A DNA stretch of 57,405 nt from Fimbriimonas sp. (lineage in GTDB: Bacteria > Armatimonadota > Fimbriimonadia > Fimbriimonadales > Fimbriimonadaceae), in the NCBI GenBank assembly GCA_031292555.1, contig JARLGV010000001.1, positions 1 through 57,405 on the forward strand, given 5' to 3'. The translations under genes were made by a program, and so were the position numbers. The notes under the pieces were generated by a model, which made no database searches, was not told where the DNA came from, and saw nothing but the letters and a program-made list of their open reading frames with translations. Positions 27,275-37,227 of the stretch are shown here, one piece after another. Position 1 is the stretch's first letter. The number at the start of each line of letters is the position of its first letter.

Positions 27275-27529
27275 ATGATCCCATCTCAGGTACTGCGCCG
27301 GAAACTACTCGAATCGGTGTCTCCAATGCACGTCGCCTGGCCCAAGCCGTTGGCAGAAGCATATATCTTCTGCAGTCTCGAGATCACATGCATCCGGAAC
27401 TGCGAGTGAATCAACTGACTGATGTTCCTGAACTGATTTAGGCCAGGTGTCTTTCGTCTCTCCGCTAGAAAATGTATCCTCTTGCCTGGTGGTGCGGAAT
27501 GCCAAGCCAATTTGGGAGAGAATGATACG

Positions 27530-28759
27530 ATGGTTCCTTTTTTGATGGTTTCGGCACTAAGTGTGACGGTCACGGCTGGAGCCAGGGCCTACGACTCAAA
27601 CTGGCAGATCGGGACGCCTATTGCGACTTACTGGTCGGGTCCGGCTCTCAAAGATGCGATGGCCCTGCAGTACAAGGCGGGCGGATTCAACCTTGTCTGG
27701 TGCGAGGAAAAGGAACTTGCTACCGCACAGAAGCATGGACTACGGACGATGCTTCAGAGCAGCCTACTGACCCCAGAAACTCTAGATGACCCAGCGAAGA
27801 CGGCCCTCCTGGACGATCAGATTGAACGGGTCAAGAAGAGTCCGGCGATGTACGCCTACTTCCTCAGAGATGAACCAAGCGCGAGCGACTTTCCGGGTCT
27901 AGGCAAGCTCGTTGCCCACCTTCGGGCCAAAGACCCCGCCCACCTCGCCTACATCAACCTCTTTCCAACCTATGCCAACAACCAGCAACTTGGAGTAGCT
28001 GGCGATCTGACAACCGCTTACAAGGGATACCTTGATCAGTTCATCTCGATTGTCAAACCAAGTCTTCTAAGTTACGACCACTATAGCTTTCAGTCGAAGG
28101 GCGATGGCGACCAATACTTTCTCAATCTCGCTATGATACGGCAAGCCGCTATCGACGCCGGCATTCCGTTCCTCAACATCGTCCAGGCTTGCAGCTTTGA
28201 CCCCTCGAGGCGAAAGCCTAACGCCGACGAGCTTCGCTTCCTAAGCACAACTTCCCTTGCCTATGGAGCTCAGGGACTATCCTATTTCGTCTACTACTAC
28301 GGGCCGTACCAGACGAAATTCGGAGACAAGGCAGGCATGATGATGACGATGCCCGGCGCCAAAACCACCGTTCTTTACGATGCTGCGAAGCAGCAATTAC
28401 CAGAATTCGTGGCCTTCGCCACGCAGCTTGCACCACTCAAGTCGATTGGGGCCTATCATGTTGGCAAGATCCCCGTCGGTGGTCAAGCCCTCCCACCCAG
28501 TTCCGCGTTCACAGTAGCCGATGCCTTAGGCAAACCGCACGATTTTGCAATCGGGTTGTTCGGCACGGGCGGATCAACAACAGCCACGTTCGTCGCTAAC
28601 TTGGATTACAACAATACGGTCGCTGCCGTCGTCACCGGCCCTGGCCCCGTCGATGTATTCGATGCAACTACCGGCAAGTGGTCGGAGGCTTCATCAGGTT
28701 CGGTAACCGCGACCCTTCCTCCGGGAGGCGGGATGTTGGTACGGGTTCATCCGCAGTAA
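27530..28759 (+). CDS. Secreted TIM-barrel glycoside-hydrolase-like protein
   Basis: 409 residues from the ATG at 27530 (signal MVPFLMVSALSVTVTAGARA). The in-frame start at 27482 is rejected because it puts 16 polar residues before the signal, and GGGAGAG precedes the chosen ATG. The domain reads like a GH-A clan barrel: FNLVWCEEKELATAQKHGL, SPAMYAYFLRDEPSASDF (Asp-Glu-Pro, plausible catalytic acid) and LLSYDHYSFQSKGDGDQYF. A C-terminal beta domain follows (FVANLDYNNTVAAVV). Similar proteins appear in Planctomycetes and Armatimonadota as beta-galactosidase-like or DUF4434-like proteins. Activity is not certain. Confidence 0.78.
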   Translation: MVPFLMVSALSVTVTAGARAYDSNWQIGTPIATYWSGPALKDAMALQYKAGGFNLVWCEEKELATAQKHGLRTMLQSSLLTPETLDDPAKTALLDDQIERVKKSPAMYAYFLRDEPSASDFPGLGKLVAHLRAKDPAHLAYINLFPTYANNQQLGVAGDLTTAYKGYLDQFISIVKPSLLSYDHYSFQSKGDGDQYFLNLAMIRQAAIDAGIPFLNIVQACSFDPSRRKPNADELRFLSTTSLAYGAQGLSYFVYYYGPYQTKFGDKAGMMMTMPGAKTTVLYDAAKQQLPEFVAFATQLAPLKSIGAYHVGKIPVGGQALPPSSAFTVADALGKPHDFAIGLFGTGGSTTATFVANLDYNNTVAAVVTGPGPVDVFDATTGKWSEASSGSVTATLPPGGGMLVRVHPQ

Positions 28760-28798
28760 CGAGCGAGTTTAAGCGGTCTCACGCCACTGCGTTATCGG

Positions 28799-30430
28799 CT
28801 AGGATCCAAGGATCCAGCCCTGAGCGTACATCGCCTCGAGAACCTCGAGCGTAATAAGCCGCGCCTGCTGATCGTTGTGATCCGGCAAACGGGCCACGAT
28901 CCATCGGCGCATGGCGTCGAGGACTTTGAGCGTCTCGCTCTCTGCTCCGAGCGCCATTATCGCGTGGCGATAGAACGCGTCGATCACGAGTGCGGCATCA
29001 CCCCGGACATAGGAGTCCTTGACTCTGATCCGTCCGTCTCGATACGTGGCAGTGCGTACACGTGGAGCGTTCTCCAGATCGAGCCTTAGCCGATTGAACC
29101 GTAGTATTTGCCACTCCGGTCTCTCCCCGGTGAACTGGCCAATGATCGACTTCACTGCCGATAGCTGGTATGTGCCGAGCGTCGGTTGATCGCTGTAGTC
29201 GTCGGTGAATCCACCGGTCGCAAGCCACTGGAAGGCCGCCTTCGGTTCCAGAGAGAGTCCGGAGTCCTTGGCGATCTCGGCACAGTAATCCTCCAACTCC
29301 GTGAACTTCTTGTTGGCCTGGTACCAATAGTCGGCAAACCGTATGTGGCTCTTAATGTTCGCCCGGTGCGTTCGGTTGTACTCGCTCCGCACCCAGTCTG
29401 AATCCAGTTCTTTGGCCTCCAGTTCCCGAATCGAATAGGCGACCTTGCGGGCGCCCGATACGGCCAAGGTGATTCCTGCCGATAAAATTGGATCGGCAAA
29501 ACCGCAGCTATCGCCAGCCAGAAACCAGTTCTCACCGACCAGGCGGGAAGACAGGTAGTTCCAGTCCTTGTCGGCTTGGAGTTGGTGCTCCCTTGTTGCC
29601 GTGGCGAGAAGCGGCCCGATATTCGGCTCTTCACGTATTGCTCTGGCGTACAACTCCTCCGTCGTCATTCCGGACTTCTTGTAATACTCGGCGGGGGTTA
29701 CCAAACCTACTGACGTACGTGTTTCCCCAATCGTGATGAACCAAAGCCAGCCCCAGTCCAGGCTGAGGATTCGGATGTAAGTCCCTTCGCCTTCGCGGTC
29801 GATCCAAGCTGCGTCTTGCCAGTAGTCCCAGATCGCAATATTCCGCAGACTCGTCGGATATTCGACCTCGACGTCGAATTCCCGCCGGATCATCCCCCGT
29901 GAGCCGGAGGCATCGACGTAGTATCGGGCCTCAACAACATTGTCCGGAATCGCCGCGGATCGAACCTCCAAACCGGTCACCGAATCCGCTTTCTTGTGGA
30001 CGGCAGTCACCGGGGAATCCTCAAATACACGGCATCCCAGCGATGCCGCATGGTCCAGCAGAACCTTGTCGAAGACTCCCCGGTCCACCTGCCATGTCGT
30101 GAATTGTCGCTGCCCGGCGAACTTGCCCGGTCTCTTGCAGTTCTCGAACTTGTCCTGTAGGAAGGTGAAGCGCACGAGATCGGGCGTCTGGCCCCATCGA
30201 TAGAATGCGCCGAGTTTGATCGGGAACTTCTCCTGCTCGATCTTGTCCCAGCATCCCATCTCGGCAAAGATGTCGCACGAAGTCGGAAGCAGGCTTTCGC
30301 CTACATGATCGCGAGGAAACTTGCTGGATTCGAGTACCACGATGTCCAAGTGAGGTTGGAGCAGTTTTAGCAAGGCCGCCACGGTCGCCCCTGAAGGACC
30401 TCCGCCAACAATCGCCACATCGCAATTCAT
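28799..30430 (-). CDS. FAD-dependent monooxygenase, flavin halogenase-like (tryptophan halogenase superfamily)
   Basis: 543 residues. The FAD-binding GGGPSG (residues 9-14) is followed by VVLESSKFPRDHVGESLLP, the hallmark of flavin-dependent halogenases and related group B enzymes. GDSCGFADPILSAGITLAV, the second flavin motif, is also present. In true halogenases a WxWxIP motif blocks monooxygenation; here the matching region is LDWGWLWFITIG, with no Pro. It may thus be a halogenase variant or a hydroxylase/reductase. No flavin reductase, NRPS or PKS gene is adjacent. It is convergent with the gene at 27530-28759 and divergent from the sigma factor gene. Confidence 0.85.
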   Translation of the reverse strand: MNCDVAIVGGGPSGATVAALLKLLQPHLDIVVLESSKFPRDHVGESLLPTSCDIFAEMGCWDKIEQEKFPIKLGAFYRWGQTPDLVRFTFLQDKFENCKRPGKFAGQRQFTTWQVDRGVFDKVLLDHAASLGCRVFEDSPVTAVHKKADSVTGLEVRSAAIPDNVVEARYYVDASGSRGMIRREFDVEVEYPTSLRNIAIWDYWQDAAWIDREGEGTYIRILSLDWGWLWFITIGETRTSVGLVTPAEYYKKSGMTTEELYARAIREEPNIGPLLATATREHQLQADKDWNYLSSRLVGENWFLAGDSCGFADPILSAGITLAVSGARKVAYSIRELEAKELDSDWVRSEYNRTHRANIKSHIRFADYWYQANKKFTELEDYCAEIAKDSGLSLEPKAAFQWLATGGFTDDYSDQPTLGTYQLSAVKSIIGQFTGERPEWQILRFNRLRLDLENAPRVRTATYRDGRIRVKDSYVRGDAALVIDAFYRHAIMALGAESETLKVLDAMRRWIVARLPDHNDQQARLITLEVLEAMYAQGWILGS

Positions 30431-30544
30431 GCGCGGTTTTTACCTGAAGCCGTCATCGGATGAGCAGAGCATGCGCCCCGCGTCCTGCGCAAGAAAACTC
30501 AGTAGCCGTGTAATGTTTGCTCTTCGACCGCGAATCATACAAAC

Positions 30545-31075
30545 GTGAGAACATTCTTCGGTAAGGCTCGACCGGCACAGGCGCAATTCGAAGCGTTATT
30601 GCGCGGTCATGCCGGGATTGTCTTTCGAGTGGCAAACGCCTATAGTCGATCGTCGGAGGACCGCCAGGATCTCGTTCAAGAGATCAAAGTCCAACTTTGG
30701 CGGTCCTTTCCAAAGTACGACGAGAGCAGGAGCTTTTCTACCTGGATGTACCGGATTGCGCTCAACGTGGCGATCTCCTACTTGAGACGGTCCCGGTGGC
30801 AGGAAACTATCGATTTGCAGTTTGAGGACGTCGAGGATCGGGGAGCATCACCCGAGGCACATCTGGAATCCCGCGCTGTATTCGATGCCATCCAGAACCT
30901 CGATCCGGTAAGCCGAGCCGTTCTCCTGCTCTACCTCGACGACCTGAGCCACTCCGAGATCGGAGACGTGCTTGGCATTACGCCGAACAACGTCGCCGTC
31001 AAAGTCTCGCGAATCAAGCAGCGCCTACGAAACGAACTTACCTCCAAGGAGGACAGCCCTAATGGAACTCGATGA
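30545..31075 (+). CDS. ECF-type RNA polymerase sigma factor
   Basis: 176 residues from a GTG. Region 2 contains SEDRQDLVQEIKVQLWRSFPKYDESRSFSTWMYRIALNVAISYLR, the usual ECF core. Region 4 contains LDPVSRAVLLLYLDDLSHSEIGDVLGITPNNVAVKVSRIKQRLR, a helix-turn-helix for -35 recognition. There is no C-terminal extension. The stop overlaps the next gene by 14 bases, and the coupled membrane protein is a candidate regulator, although it lacks a recognisable zinc-finger anti-sigma motif. Confidence 0.93.
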   Translation: MRTFFGKARPAQAQFEALLRGHAGIVFRVANAYSRSSEDRQDLVQEIKVQLWRSFPKYDESRSFSTWMYRIALNVAISYLRRSRWQETIDLQFEDVEDRGASPEAHLESRAVFDAIQNLDPVSRAVLLLYLDDLSHSEIGDVLGITPNNVAVKVSRIKQRLRNELTSKEDSPNGTR

Positions 31076-31721
31076 ACTGAAAACCGCATGGAATCAAATC
31101 AATCTCCGACTCGATCAACTCGAGGGCTCACGGCTCGACTTTAGGGCCTCTCGTGAACGATCTGCATTCACCAGAGTCAAGCTCGAGGCAACAGTCGAAT
31201 TGGCTGCTGGCATGGCAACCATGTTCGCCATGGGCAATCTCATTGGGGATCACATCTCAGCTATCGCTACTACGCCGACTCTCGCTCTTCCGGCAGTACT
31301 GGTCGACTTGCTGGCACTTGTCACGATCATCTTGGCCTCTCGACAGCTTCACATGATCGCGACGTTGGACTACTCGAAGCCGACTTCAGAGGCTCTGCGA
31401 CTGGTGGCCGCACTCCGTAACTTGCGTGCTCGAAGTACCCAATACCTGTTCTTGATTTGCCTGCCGCTCTGGTCGGTATTCCCGATCGTGTTGGGACAAG
31501 CCCTCTTCGGTTTCAACTTCATCCGGTCCGTTAACTGGCCATGGCTCATTTCCAATGTGATGTTTGGCATCGCAGTCGCGATCGCACTTGCCGTCGCTGC
31601 TCGGAAGCTCGCCGATCGGTCGGAGGTTCTTGAGCGAATCGACGATGCGATTGCCGGCGCCGGACTCGCTCGAGCTAGAGAACTGCTACTTCAAGTCAAG
31701 ACTCTCGAATCGGAAGCATGA
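31062..31721 (+). CDS. Membrane protein coupled to the ECF sigma factor
   Basis: 219 residues from the ATG at 31062, set by an AAGGAGGAC ribosome site inside the end of the sigma gene. The N-terminal 45 residues are soluble and helical (MELDELKTAWNQINLRLDQLEG). About four transmembrane helices follow: around VELAAGMATMFAMGNLIG, LPAVLVDLLALVTIILA, YLFLICLPLWSVFPIVLG and NVMFGIAVAIALAVAA. A cytoplasmic helical tail follows these. The layout of a soluble N-terminus plus membrane part, together with translational overlap, suggests an anti-sigma factor or partner. No Cys-His motif is present, and the function is inferred from context only. Confidence 0.75.
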   Translation: MELDELKTAWNQINLRLDQLEGSRLDFRASRERSAFTRVKLEATVELAAGMATMFAMGNLIGDHISAIATTPTLALPAVLVDLLALVTIILASRQLHMIATLDYSKPTSEALRLVAALRNLRARSTQYLFLICLPLWSVFPIVLGQALFGFNFIRSVNWPWLISNVMFGIAVAIALAVAARKLADRSEVLERIDDAIAGAGLARARELLLQVKTLESEA

Positions 31722-32317
31722 ACGCTGGACTATTCTATTTAGGAGACATGACCACCACCTTAGAGACCGAACGCCTTGTATTGCGACCCATCTCCATGGA
31801 CGACGCGCCGGACATTCAGCGCTTGTTCAACGACTGGGAGGTCGTAAAGTGGCTCGCCGATGTAGTGCCGTGGCCATACCCGGACAACGGCGCAGAAGAA
31901 TTCCTTAGCCGGGTTCTCGTCGATGTAGAGAAGGGAACCCGATACAGCTGGGCAATCATGCTCAGGGCGGATCCGGAGCATTGCCTGATCGGCGTTATCG
32001 AGTTGTTCCCAAACGCAGAGGATGACCACCGTGGCTTCTGGCTCGGAAGCGCTTATCACAATCAGGGTCTGATGCGCGAGGCAGTCGCTGTTGTAAACGA
32101 TTTTGCCTTCGAAGTCCTGAACCTCGACGCGCTCCTCCTAAACAACGCGGAACCGAACGTAGCCTCTCACCGCCTAAAGGAGCGATCGGGCGCCGAGATC
32201 CTTCGCATTCAAGAAGACGAACCGTTCGTCAGTGGACGCTATCCATGCGTCCGCTGGCGATTGACTCGCGAGGCTTGGCGGGCCAATCGCCAGCGGTTTG
32301 TCACGATCCACCGATAG
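31718..32317 (+). CDS. GNAT family N-acetyltransferase (RimJ/RimL-like)
   Basis: 199 residues, with an ATGA overlap with the preceding gene. An internal ATG at 31748 (MTTTLETERLVLRPI) matches the common start of this family and may be the real one. Acetyl-CoA region: GFWLGSAYHNQGLMREAVAVVNDFAF. The C-terminal segment LLLNNAEPNVASHRLKERSGAEI matches the conserved 'N..S.rl.EK.G' part. It would acetylate protein N-termini or small amines. Its link to the sigma factor is only positional. Confidence 0.87.
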   Translation: MNAGLFYLGDMTTTLETERLVLRPISMDDAPDIQRLFNDWEVVKWLADVVPWPYPDNGAEEFLSRVLVDVEKGTRYSWAIMLRADPEHCLIGVIELFPNAEDDHRGFWLGSAYHNQGLMREAVAVVNDFAFEVLNLDALLLNNAEPNVASHRLKERSGAEILRIQEDEPFVSGRYPCVRWRLTREAWRANRQRFVTIHR

Positions 32318-32333
32318 AGCAAAGTAGACGCGT

Positions 32334-35033
32334 TCAATTGGAGGCGCCAGTGCCGAGATTGCGCCGAATGGCAGTCGCCAGCCCTTGGGCCGTGATCGGC
32401 TTGGAGACGAAGTCGTCCATGCCTGCCGCCAAGCAGGCCTCCCGGTCGGACACCGAGACGTGAGCGGTCATTGCGATGATCGGGATATGCCGGTCGGATC
32501 CCTTCTCCAGACTCCGAATCTGTGTTGCTGCCGCATATCCGTCGACACCTGGCATCTGACAATCCATCAGTATCAAGTCGAACGGCTCTCTCCGATAGGC
32601 GTCGACTGCTTCACTGCCGTCGCTTGTCACAACCACCAAGATTCCGAGACTACCGAGCAAATGCTGGGCAACCATCCGATTCACATCGTTGTCCTCGGCC
32701 ACCAGGATGCGAAGATCACGCAGAGGCACATGATTTGGGCCTTCCGACGACGCATTCGACGGTGGCTTGAGGTCCAGTACTTCGACCAATTTCCGCCAGA
32801 GCCGGTCCCTTGGAGTCGGCTTGAGCAGCGAAAAGACCTCGCCCTGAATGCATGGTTCGAATACCTGTGGATGCCCGATCATGCTTTGTAGCAGAACCGG
32901 CAGATGAGGGCGAGATTGTCTCGCTCTCATCTGTTCGATGGCTTGCCCTGGATTCTGAAGATCGCTCCAGCGGTCAAGAATGACCAAGTCGGGCACAACG
33001 TCGATCTCCGGCAGGCTCGTATATTCGTCGATCTGAAAACCAAAACCGCTAAGATTCGTCCTTAGGCAGTCGTTATTCGACTGGCATGGCCCGACAACCG
33101 CGATCCGGTGCGTAATGCCTAGCGATTCCCAGGAGTGAGCCGGGGCATTTTGGCGTGTCTCCATATCGACCTCGAACCAGAACGTACTTCCCTGCTGAGG
33201 AGAGCTCTGTAATCCAATTGAACCGTCCATCAGTTCGACCAGCCGTTTGCTGATCGCGAGGCCAAGCCCACTCCCGCCGAATCGGCGGCGTGTCGAACCA
33301 TCCGCTTGAGTAAAACTTTCGAAGATCGCTTCTTGGCGTTCAGGTTGAATTCCGATTCCCGAGTCGACAACTTCTGTGCGGATTCGCGTACGGCCGGCGA
33401 CAGTTGCCGAAGTGGTAGCTGAGACACGGATACATATTTCGCCTTTGTCCGTGAATTTCGCTGCGTTCCCCACGAGATTGATGAGGATCTGTCTCAATCT
33501 CGATTCGTCGCCAACAAAGGTTCGAGGTAGGTCGAATGGGACGGATACCACCATTTCCACGTCCTTCTCGTGAGCCTGGATAGCGAGTGCCGACGCCACG
33601 TCCTCAACCAGCGACCGGTAGTCAAACGTCACCGACTCCAAGTCGATTTTCCCTGCCTCAATCTGCGAAATATCGAGCACATTGCCGATAACGCCGACCA
33701 GTGCGCCGCCTGACACTCGGATGAGATTCGCTAATTCACGCTGTTGGCTATCCAGCTTTGTGTCGAGAAGCATGGCTGCAATCCCAACAACTCCATTGAG
33801 GGGAGTTCGAATTTCATGGCTAACGTTCGCCAGGAACTCGGTCTTCGCTTGACTCGCCCTTTCGGCATGGTCCTTGGCCTCTCGCATAAGGCTGGACTCG
33901 CGTTTGGCAAAGTCAGCCTCTTGCCGCAAAAGTGCGTTCTTGGTCGCGATATCGATATCCTTGCTAAGGGAGTCCTCCACGATCTGGAGCGCCTCCATCA
34001 ACTCAAGGTTGGCTCGTTCGATGTCGCCCTTTAGGCGATAGGCCTTCGCCAAGTGTTTGCAGGTTGTTCGCAATACATGCTGCATCGAGAACTTATGCCC
34101 AACCGCCTTTGCTCGCTCAAGATATGGGATTGCGTTGTTCAGATCGCCCTGCTCAAGATAGGAGGATCCAAGTTCTTCCATGGTCCCCGCCAGAATCATG
34201 CCACGGCCAGCTTGATCGGCGAGGTTCTCGATCTCCTTGACAATCTCATCGACTCCTTTGGAATCTGCCGACCTAGTGAGCACGACCGCCTTGTTCCCTA
34301 ACAGAAACGCCCGTCCTCCGCTTGAGTCGGGCCCCTGCAAGAGGGCCAGTCCGGTATCGATATAGGGAATGGACTCTTTGAATCGGCCCAATTCGATCAA
34401 GTTGCTCGCGATGTTATTGAACGGCACCACCCTCCGCCTCGGATGCAGGTCCTGCAAGTACTCACGTTCGAGAAGCAGCGAGTATTCGAGAGATTGTTCT
34501 GGGGAACGCATCGCCCCATAGACCGCGCTGAAAGCTACGTAGACTTCCGCCAGATCGCTCCGACTGCCATAGGATTTTGCGAGTCCTTCCGCCTCTCCCA
34601 GGTAAGTGAGGGCACTCGGAAAGTCGCCAATCTGGGTCATGCAGTGCGCGAGATTGGTCAGGACGGGGATGCTCTCGACGATCGCATCACAGCTTTGGTA
34701 GAGTTCAAGCGAAGTGTTCGCCTCCGCAAGTGCTTCGCTCGAACGACCTAGATCGCGGAACATACGGCACCGGGCGCAGTGGATGCTTGCCTCGGCAATT
34801 GCATCCCCAGATGAATGGGCCAATTCGAGAGCCCATTCAGATTGATGCACAAGAGCTTCCGGATCGGGACATTCAGGAAATATGCAATGGTAGGTATAGG
34901 CGATGCACTGCTCGCGAACATCGATCCACTCGGCATCCGACGGATTGGATTCAGCGGAGGGAGGATTACCCATCATATCGGCATCTCTACCTTCAGAGTA
35001 GGCTGGGACCTGGGGTTGCGACTTCGGTTCCAT
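32334..35033 (-). CDS. Soluble hybrid sensor histidine kinase with TPR input
   Basis: 899 residues with no transmembrane helix. Residues ~60-360 are tetratricopeptide-like repeats ([30 protein letters not shown] and others) serving as the sensor. HisKA follows with His406 in [14 protein letters not shown]. HATPase motifs are [12 protein letters not shown] (N box), VVDSGIGI (G1) and [10 protein letters not shown] (G2). Next comes a degenerate receiver starting [15 protein letters not shown], which lacks the acidic pair although DLVILD is retained. Last is a full receiver, [13 protein letters not shown], with phospho-acceptor in [13 protein letters not shown]. The output partner is not encoded nearby. 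Confidence 0.93.
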   Translation of the reverse strand: MEPKSQPQVPAYSEGRDADMMGNPPSAESNPSDAEWIDVREQCIAYTYHCIFPECPDPEALVHQSEWALELAHSSGDAIAEASIHCARCRMFRDLGRSSEALAEANTSLELYQSCDAIVESIPVLTNLAHCMTQIGDFPSALTYLGEAEGLAKSYGSRSDLAEVYVAFSAVYGAMRSPEQSLEYSLLLEREYLQDLHPRRRVVPFNNIASNLIELGRFKESIPYIDTGLALLQGPDSSGGRAFLLGNKAVVLTRSADSKGVDEIVKEIENLADQAGRGMILAGTMEELGSSYLEQGDLNNAIPYLERAKAVGHKFSMQHVLRTTCKHLAKAYRLKGDIERANLELMEALQIVEDSLSKDIDIATKNALLRQEADFAKRESSLMREAKDHAERASQAKTEFLANVSHEIRTPLNGVVGIAAMLLDTKLDSQQRELANLIRVSGGALVGVIGNVLDISQIEAGKIDLESVTFDYRSLVEDVASALAIQAHEKDVEMVVSVPFDLPRTFVGDESRLRQILINLVGNAAKFTDKGEICIRVSATTSATVAGRTRIRTEVVDSGIGIQPERQEAIFESFTQADGSTRRRFGGSGLGLAISKRLVELMDGSIGLQSSPQQGSTFWFEVDMETRQNAPAHSWESLGITHRIAVVGPCQSNNDCLRTNLSGFGFQIDEYTSLPEIDVVPDLVILDRWSDLQNPGQAIEQMRARQSRPHLPVLLQSMIGHPQVFEPCIQGEVFSLLKPTPRDRLWRKLVEVLDLKPPSNASSEGPNHVPLRDLRILVAEDNDVNRMVAQHLLGSLGILVVVTSDGSEAVDAYRREPFDLILMDCQMPGVDGYAAATQIRSLEKGSDRHIPIIAMTAHVSVSDREACLAAGMDDFVSKPITAQGLATAIRRNLGTGASN

Positions 35034-35477
35034 CTCTAAGCCAGCCTTTCAGCGAGCGAATCGCCCGCCCATCTGATCCGAGTTCCCCACGATCTCCAAG
35101 CCGATTCAGATCGTTGTTCGAGCTGATGCGCCGCTTGATCTCTACCAAAGTCATCCTACCTATTTCGGCGCTGTGCATCGACCACTATAATTCTTTACTT
35201 GCTCCATCGACGGGCTGCTCAAGTTGGCGGTATTGTGACGTACAGCCTACCGAAAGTCGGCAAATCACGAGTATGGTTGTCAGCGGCGGGCTAAAAACAC
35301 GTGAACAGTATAGGGCAAACGATCGTATTCGCTTTGCCGTCACACGCCTTCCGTCATTGATCGTAGAACGGAAGCGTCGTCCGAGCTTGAGAGCACAATC
35401 CTAGTTCGGCCGGTTCGAAATCACCGTGGGTATGCTGGTGACGTCGTCCGTCTTGAATATCTCGGAGCAATCAACCG
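35034..35477. other. 444-base intergenic region between divergent genes
   Basis: This holds the presumed promoters of the histidine kinase (leftward) and the GH16 gene (rightward). I see no convincing coding frame and no RNA gene. One loose inverted repeat, GCAAA...TTTGC, occurs around 35316-35338. No consensus promoter stands out. Confidence 0.5.
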
Positions 35478-37010
35478 ATGCGACATCCGCTTAAGGCCGG
35501 TCTTCGATGGGGTGGCACAAGCCTCAAGCTCTCTGTCTTGGCCGTCGTACTTGGCCTCGCGTCAACCGGTCGCTCGGTACCTAACGGTTACACCCTGTTT
35601 TGGTCGGACGAGTTCAATATCGGACTGGGCCGCCGGGTCGACCCAGCGAAATGGAGCTACAACCTCGGCGCCACCGGTTGGGGAAACAACGAACTTGAGG
35701 ACTACACAAGTAGCGTCGCCAACGCCCGCATCGTTGCCGATGCTAACGCGACCGATGGACTTGCTCTCCAGATCCAGGCCATCCAGACGTCGCCAGGCGT
35801 ATACACATCGTCACGAATCGTCAGCCAGAACAAAGAATCGTTCAAGTACGGCTACATAGAGGCGCGGTTGCGCATGCCATATGGCCAAGGGATCTGGCCT
35901 GCGTTCTGGATGCTAGGTTCCAATATCAACGGCATGGGTTGGCCGGCATGCGGCGAGGCCGACATCATGGAGAACATCGGAAGCTACCCAAACACGAATT
36001 GGGGAAGTTTGCACGCGTCCGGCTTCGATCCGTCGGTGACCTACTCTCTCAGCGGATCCAACGTCTTTCACACGGATTACCACCTTTTTCAAGCTAGCTG
36101 GACACCCGGGACATTTACGTTTTTGGTGGACGACAGCCCGTACCATTCGCAGACCGTCAATAGCGATGCGAGCTGGCCGTTCAACCAATCTATGTTCTTC
36201 ATCATGAATGTCGCCGTGGGTGGGAACTGGCCGGGAAACCCCAACGCAACTACGACATTTCCTCAGAATCTTCTGATGGACTATGTGCGTGTATATCACC
36301 TGACTGGTCCAACCTCGAACGAAGTCGTCAGCTTTTTCTCCTCGGCGAACAGCAAGTTTGTCAGTGCCGAGAATGCCGGCACGTCGCCGCTCGACTGTAA
36401 TCGAACAACCGCATCGACTTGGGAGCAGTTCCTCGTCGTCGATCTCGGCTCGAACCGCATCGCCCTGCAGTCTCAGGCGAACGGAAAGTTCGTCACCGTA
36501 CCGGACAGCGGCACTCCGAATCTCATCGCCAACGGGGCTTCGGTCACCTCGGCGGCAACGTTCGATTGGATTCCCAACTCGGACGGCACCGTGTATCTGC
36601 GGTCGTTGGCAAACAGAAAATACGTCGTCATCGACGCGACGCAGAACCCGCCGAAAGTTGTGGCTTCGTCCGCCACCTCCGGCATTCAAGCAGCATTTGG
36701 AGTCACGTGCTATGGTCAGCAAGCAGCCCCGAACACACCCTCCACCCCAACGAATCTTGGTGTGAAGCCTGGTCCCGGCTTCCTCAATCTGACATGGAAT
36801 CCAGTCTCGGCAGCCACATCCTACGTCGTCTATCGAAGTTCGCTGCCGGGCGGCGGGGGAATGTATCCGATAGCCACTGTTACGAGCACGAAGTACCTCG
36901 ACCTCCACTTGAACCCCGTCACAACTTACTCCTATTCCGTCACCGCCCTGAACTCGCAGGGCCTGTCGCTCCGATCAAAACCAATAGCCCGCAAGCCCTT
37001 GGCCCGATAG
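35478..37010 (+). CDS. Secreted GH16 beta-glucanase with beta-trefoil and FN3 domains
   Basis: 510 residues with a signal peptide (LKLSVLAVVLGLASTGRSV). The GH16 catalytic domain (residues ~37-280) contains GWGNNELEDYT, typical of laminarinases. Its active site is GEADIMENIG, with nucleophile Glu160, Asp162 and acid/base Glu165 (ExDxxE plus the extra Met of the beta-bulge type). Residues ~285-410 have three related segments ('SKFVSAENAG', 'GKFVTVPDSG', 'RKYVVIDATQ') of a fascin-like beta-trefoil, probably a carbohydrate-binding module. A fibronectin type III domain ends the protein (PTNLGVKPGPGFLNLTWNPV). It likely hydrolyses beta-1,3 or mixed-linkage glucan outside the cell. Confidence 0.93.
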   Translation: MRHPLKAGLRWGGTSLKLSVLAVVLGLASTGRSVPNGYTLFWSDEFNIGLGRRVDPAKWSYNLGATGWGNNELEDYTSSVANARIVADANATDGLALQIQAIQTSPGVYTSSRIVSQNKESFKYGYIEARLRMPYGQGIWPAFWMLGSNINGMGWPACGEADIMENIGSYPNTNWGSLHASGFDPSVTYSLSGSNVFHTDYHLFQASWTPGTFTFLVDDSPYHSQTVNSDASWPFNQSMFFIMNVAVGGNWPGNPNATTTFPQNLLMDYVRVYHLTGPTSNEVVSFFSSANSKFVSAENAGTSPLDCNRTTASTWEQFLVVDLGSNRIALQSQANGKFVTVPDSGTPNLIANGASVTSAATFDWIPNSDGTVYLRSLANRKYVVIDATQNPPKVVASSATSGIQAAFGVTCYGQQAAPNTPSTPTNLGVKPGPGFLNLTWNPVSAATSYVVYRSSLPGGGGMYPIATVTSTKYLDLHLNPVTTYSYSVTALNSQGLSLRSKPIARKPLAR

Positions 37011-37130
37011 ATAGTCCGAAACCATGGCTGCTTGGGCACCGGCAAAAACCCCTGCGGCAAAGCGCGCAATGCCCATCCGTTGCTGACCTTCTAGTCTTCC
37101 GCCCAACCGCTGCACCGCTCTCTCGTCTCG

Positions 37131-37170
37131 TCGCCTTATCGCCTTATCGCCTCAGCGCCTTGTCGCCTCG
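37131..37170. repeat. Short tandem TCGCCTTA-type repeats
   Basis: Four to five imperfect copies of a 9-base unit (TCGCCTTAT, TCGCCTTAT, CGCCTCAG, CGCCTTG, TCGCCTCG) lie in the gap between the GH16 gene and the riboswitch. They are non-coding by context. The rest of 37011-37219 shows no feature. Confidence 0.55.
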
Positions 37171-37219
37171 CTCGAAGGGAGGAACGCCTACCGCTAAGCG
37201 CCCGCAAGCTCATCCCAGG

Positions 37220-37225
37220 TACAAT
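37220..37225 (+). promoter_or_regulatory. Possible -10 element of the riboswitch transcript
   Basis: TACAAT at 37220-37225 would start transcription near 37231, immediately before the riboswitch fold. No good -35 box is present 17 bases upstream, so support is moderate. Confidence 0.4.
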
Positions 37226-37227
37226 TA

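Noticed and set aside
27286-27573. A 95-codon minus-strand frame
   Set aside because: It overlaps the start and signal peptide of the gene at 27530-28759 and has no recognisable sequence. The stretch 27275-27529 is left as a promoter region.
37131-37170. Short tandem repeats considered as a CRISPR array
   Set aside because: The units are about 9 bases without spacers, so this is not a CRISPR array.
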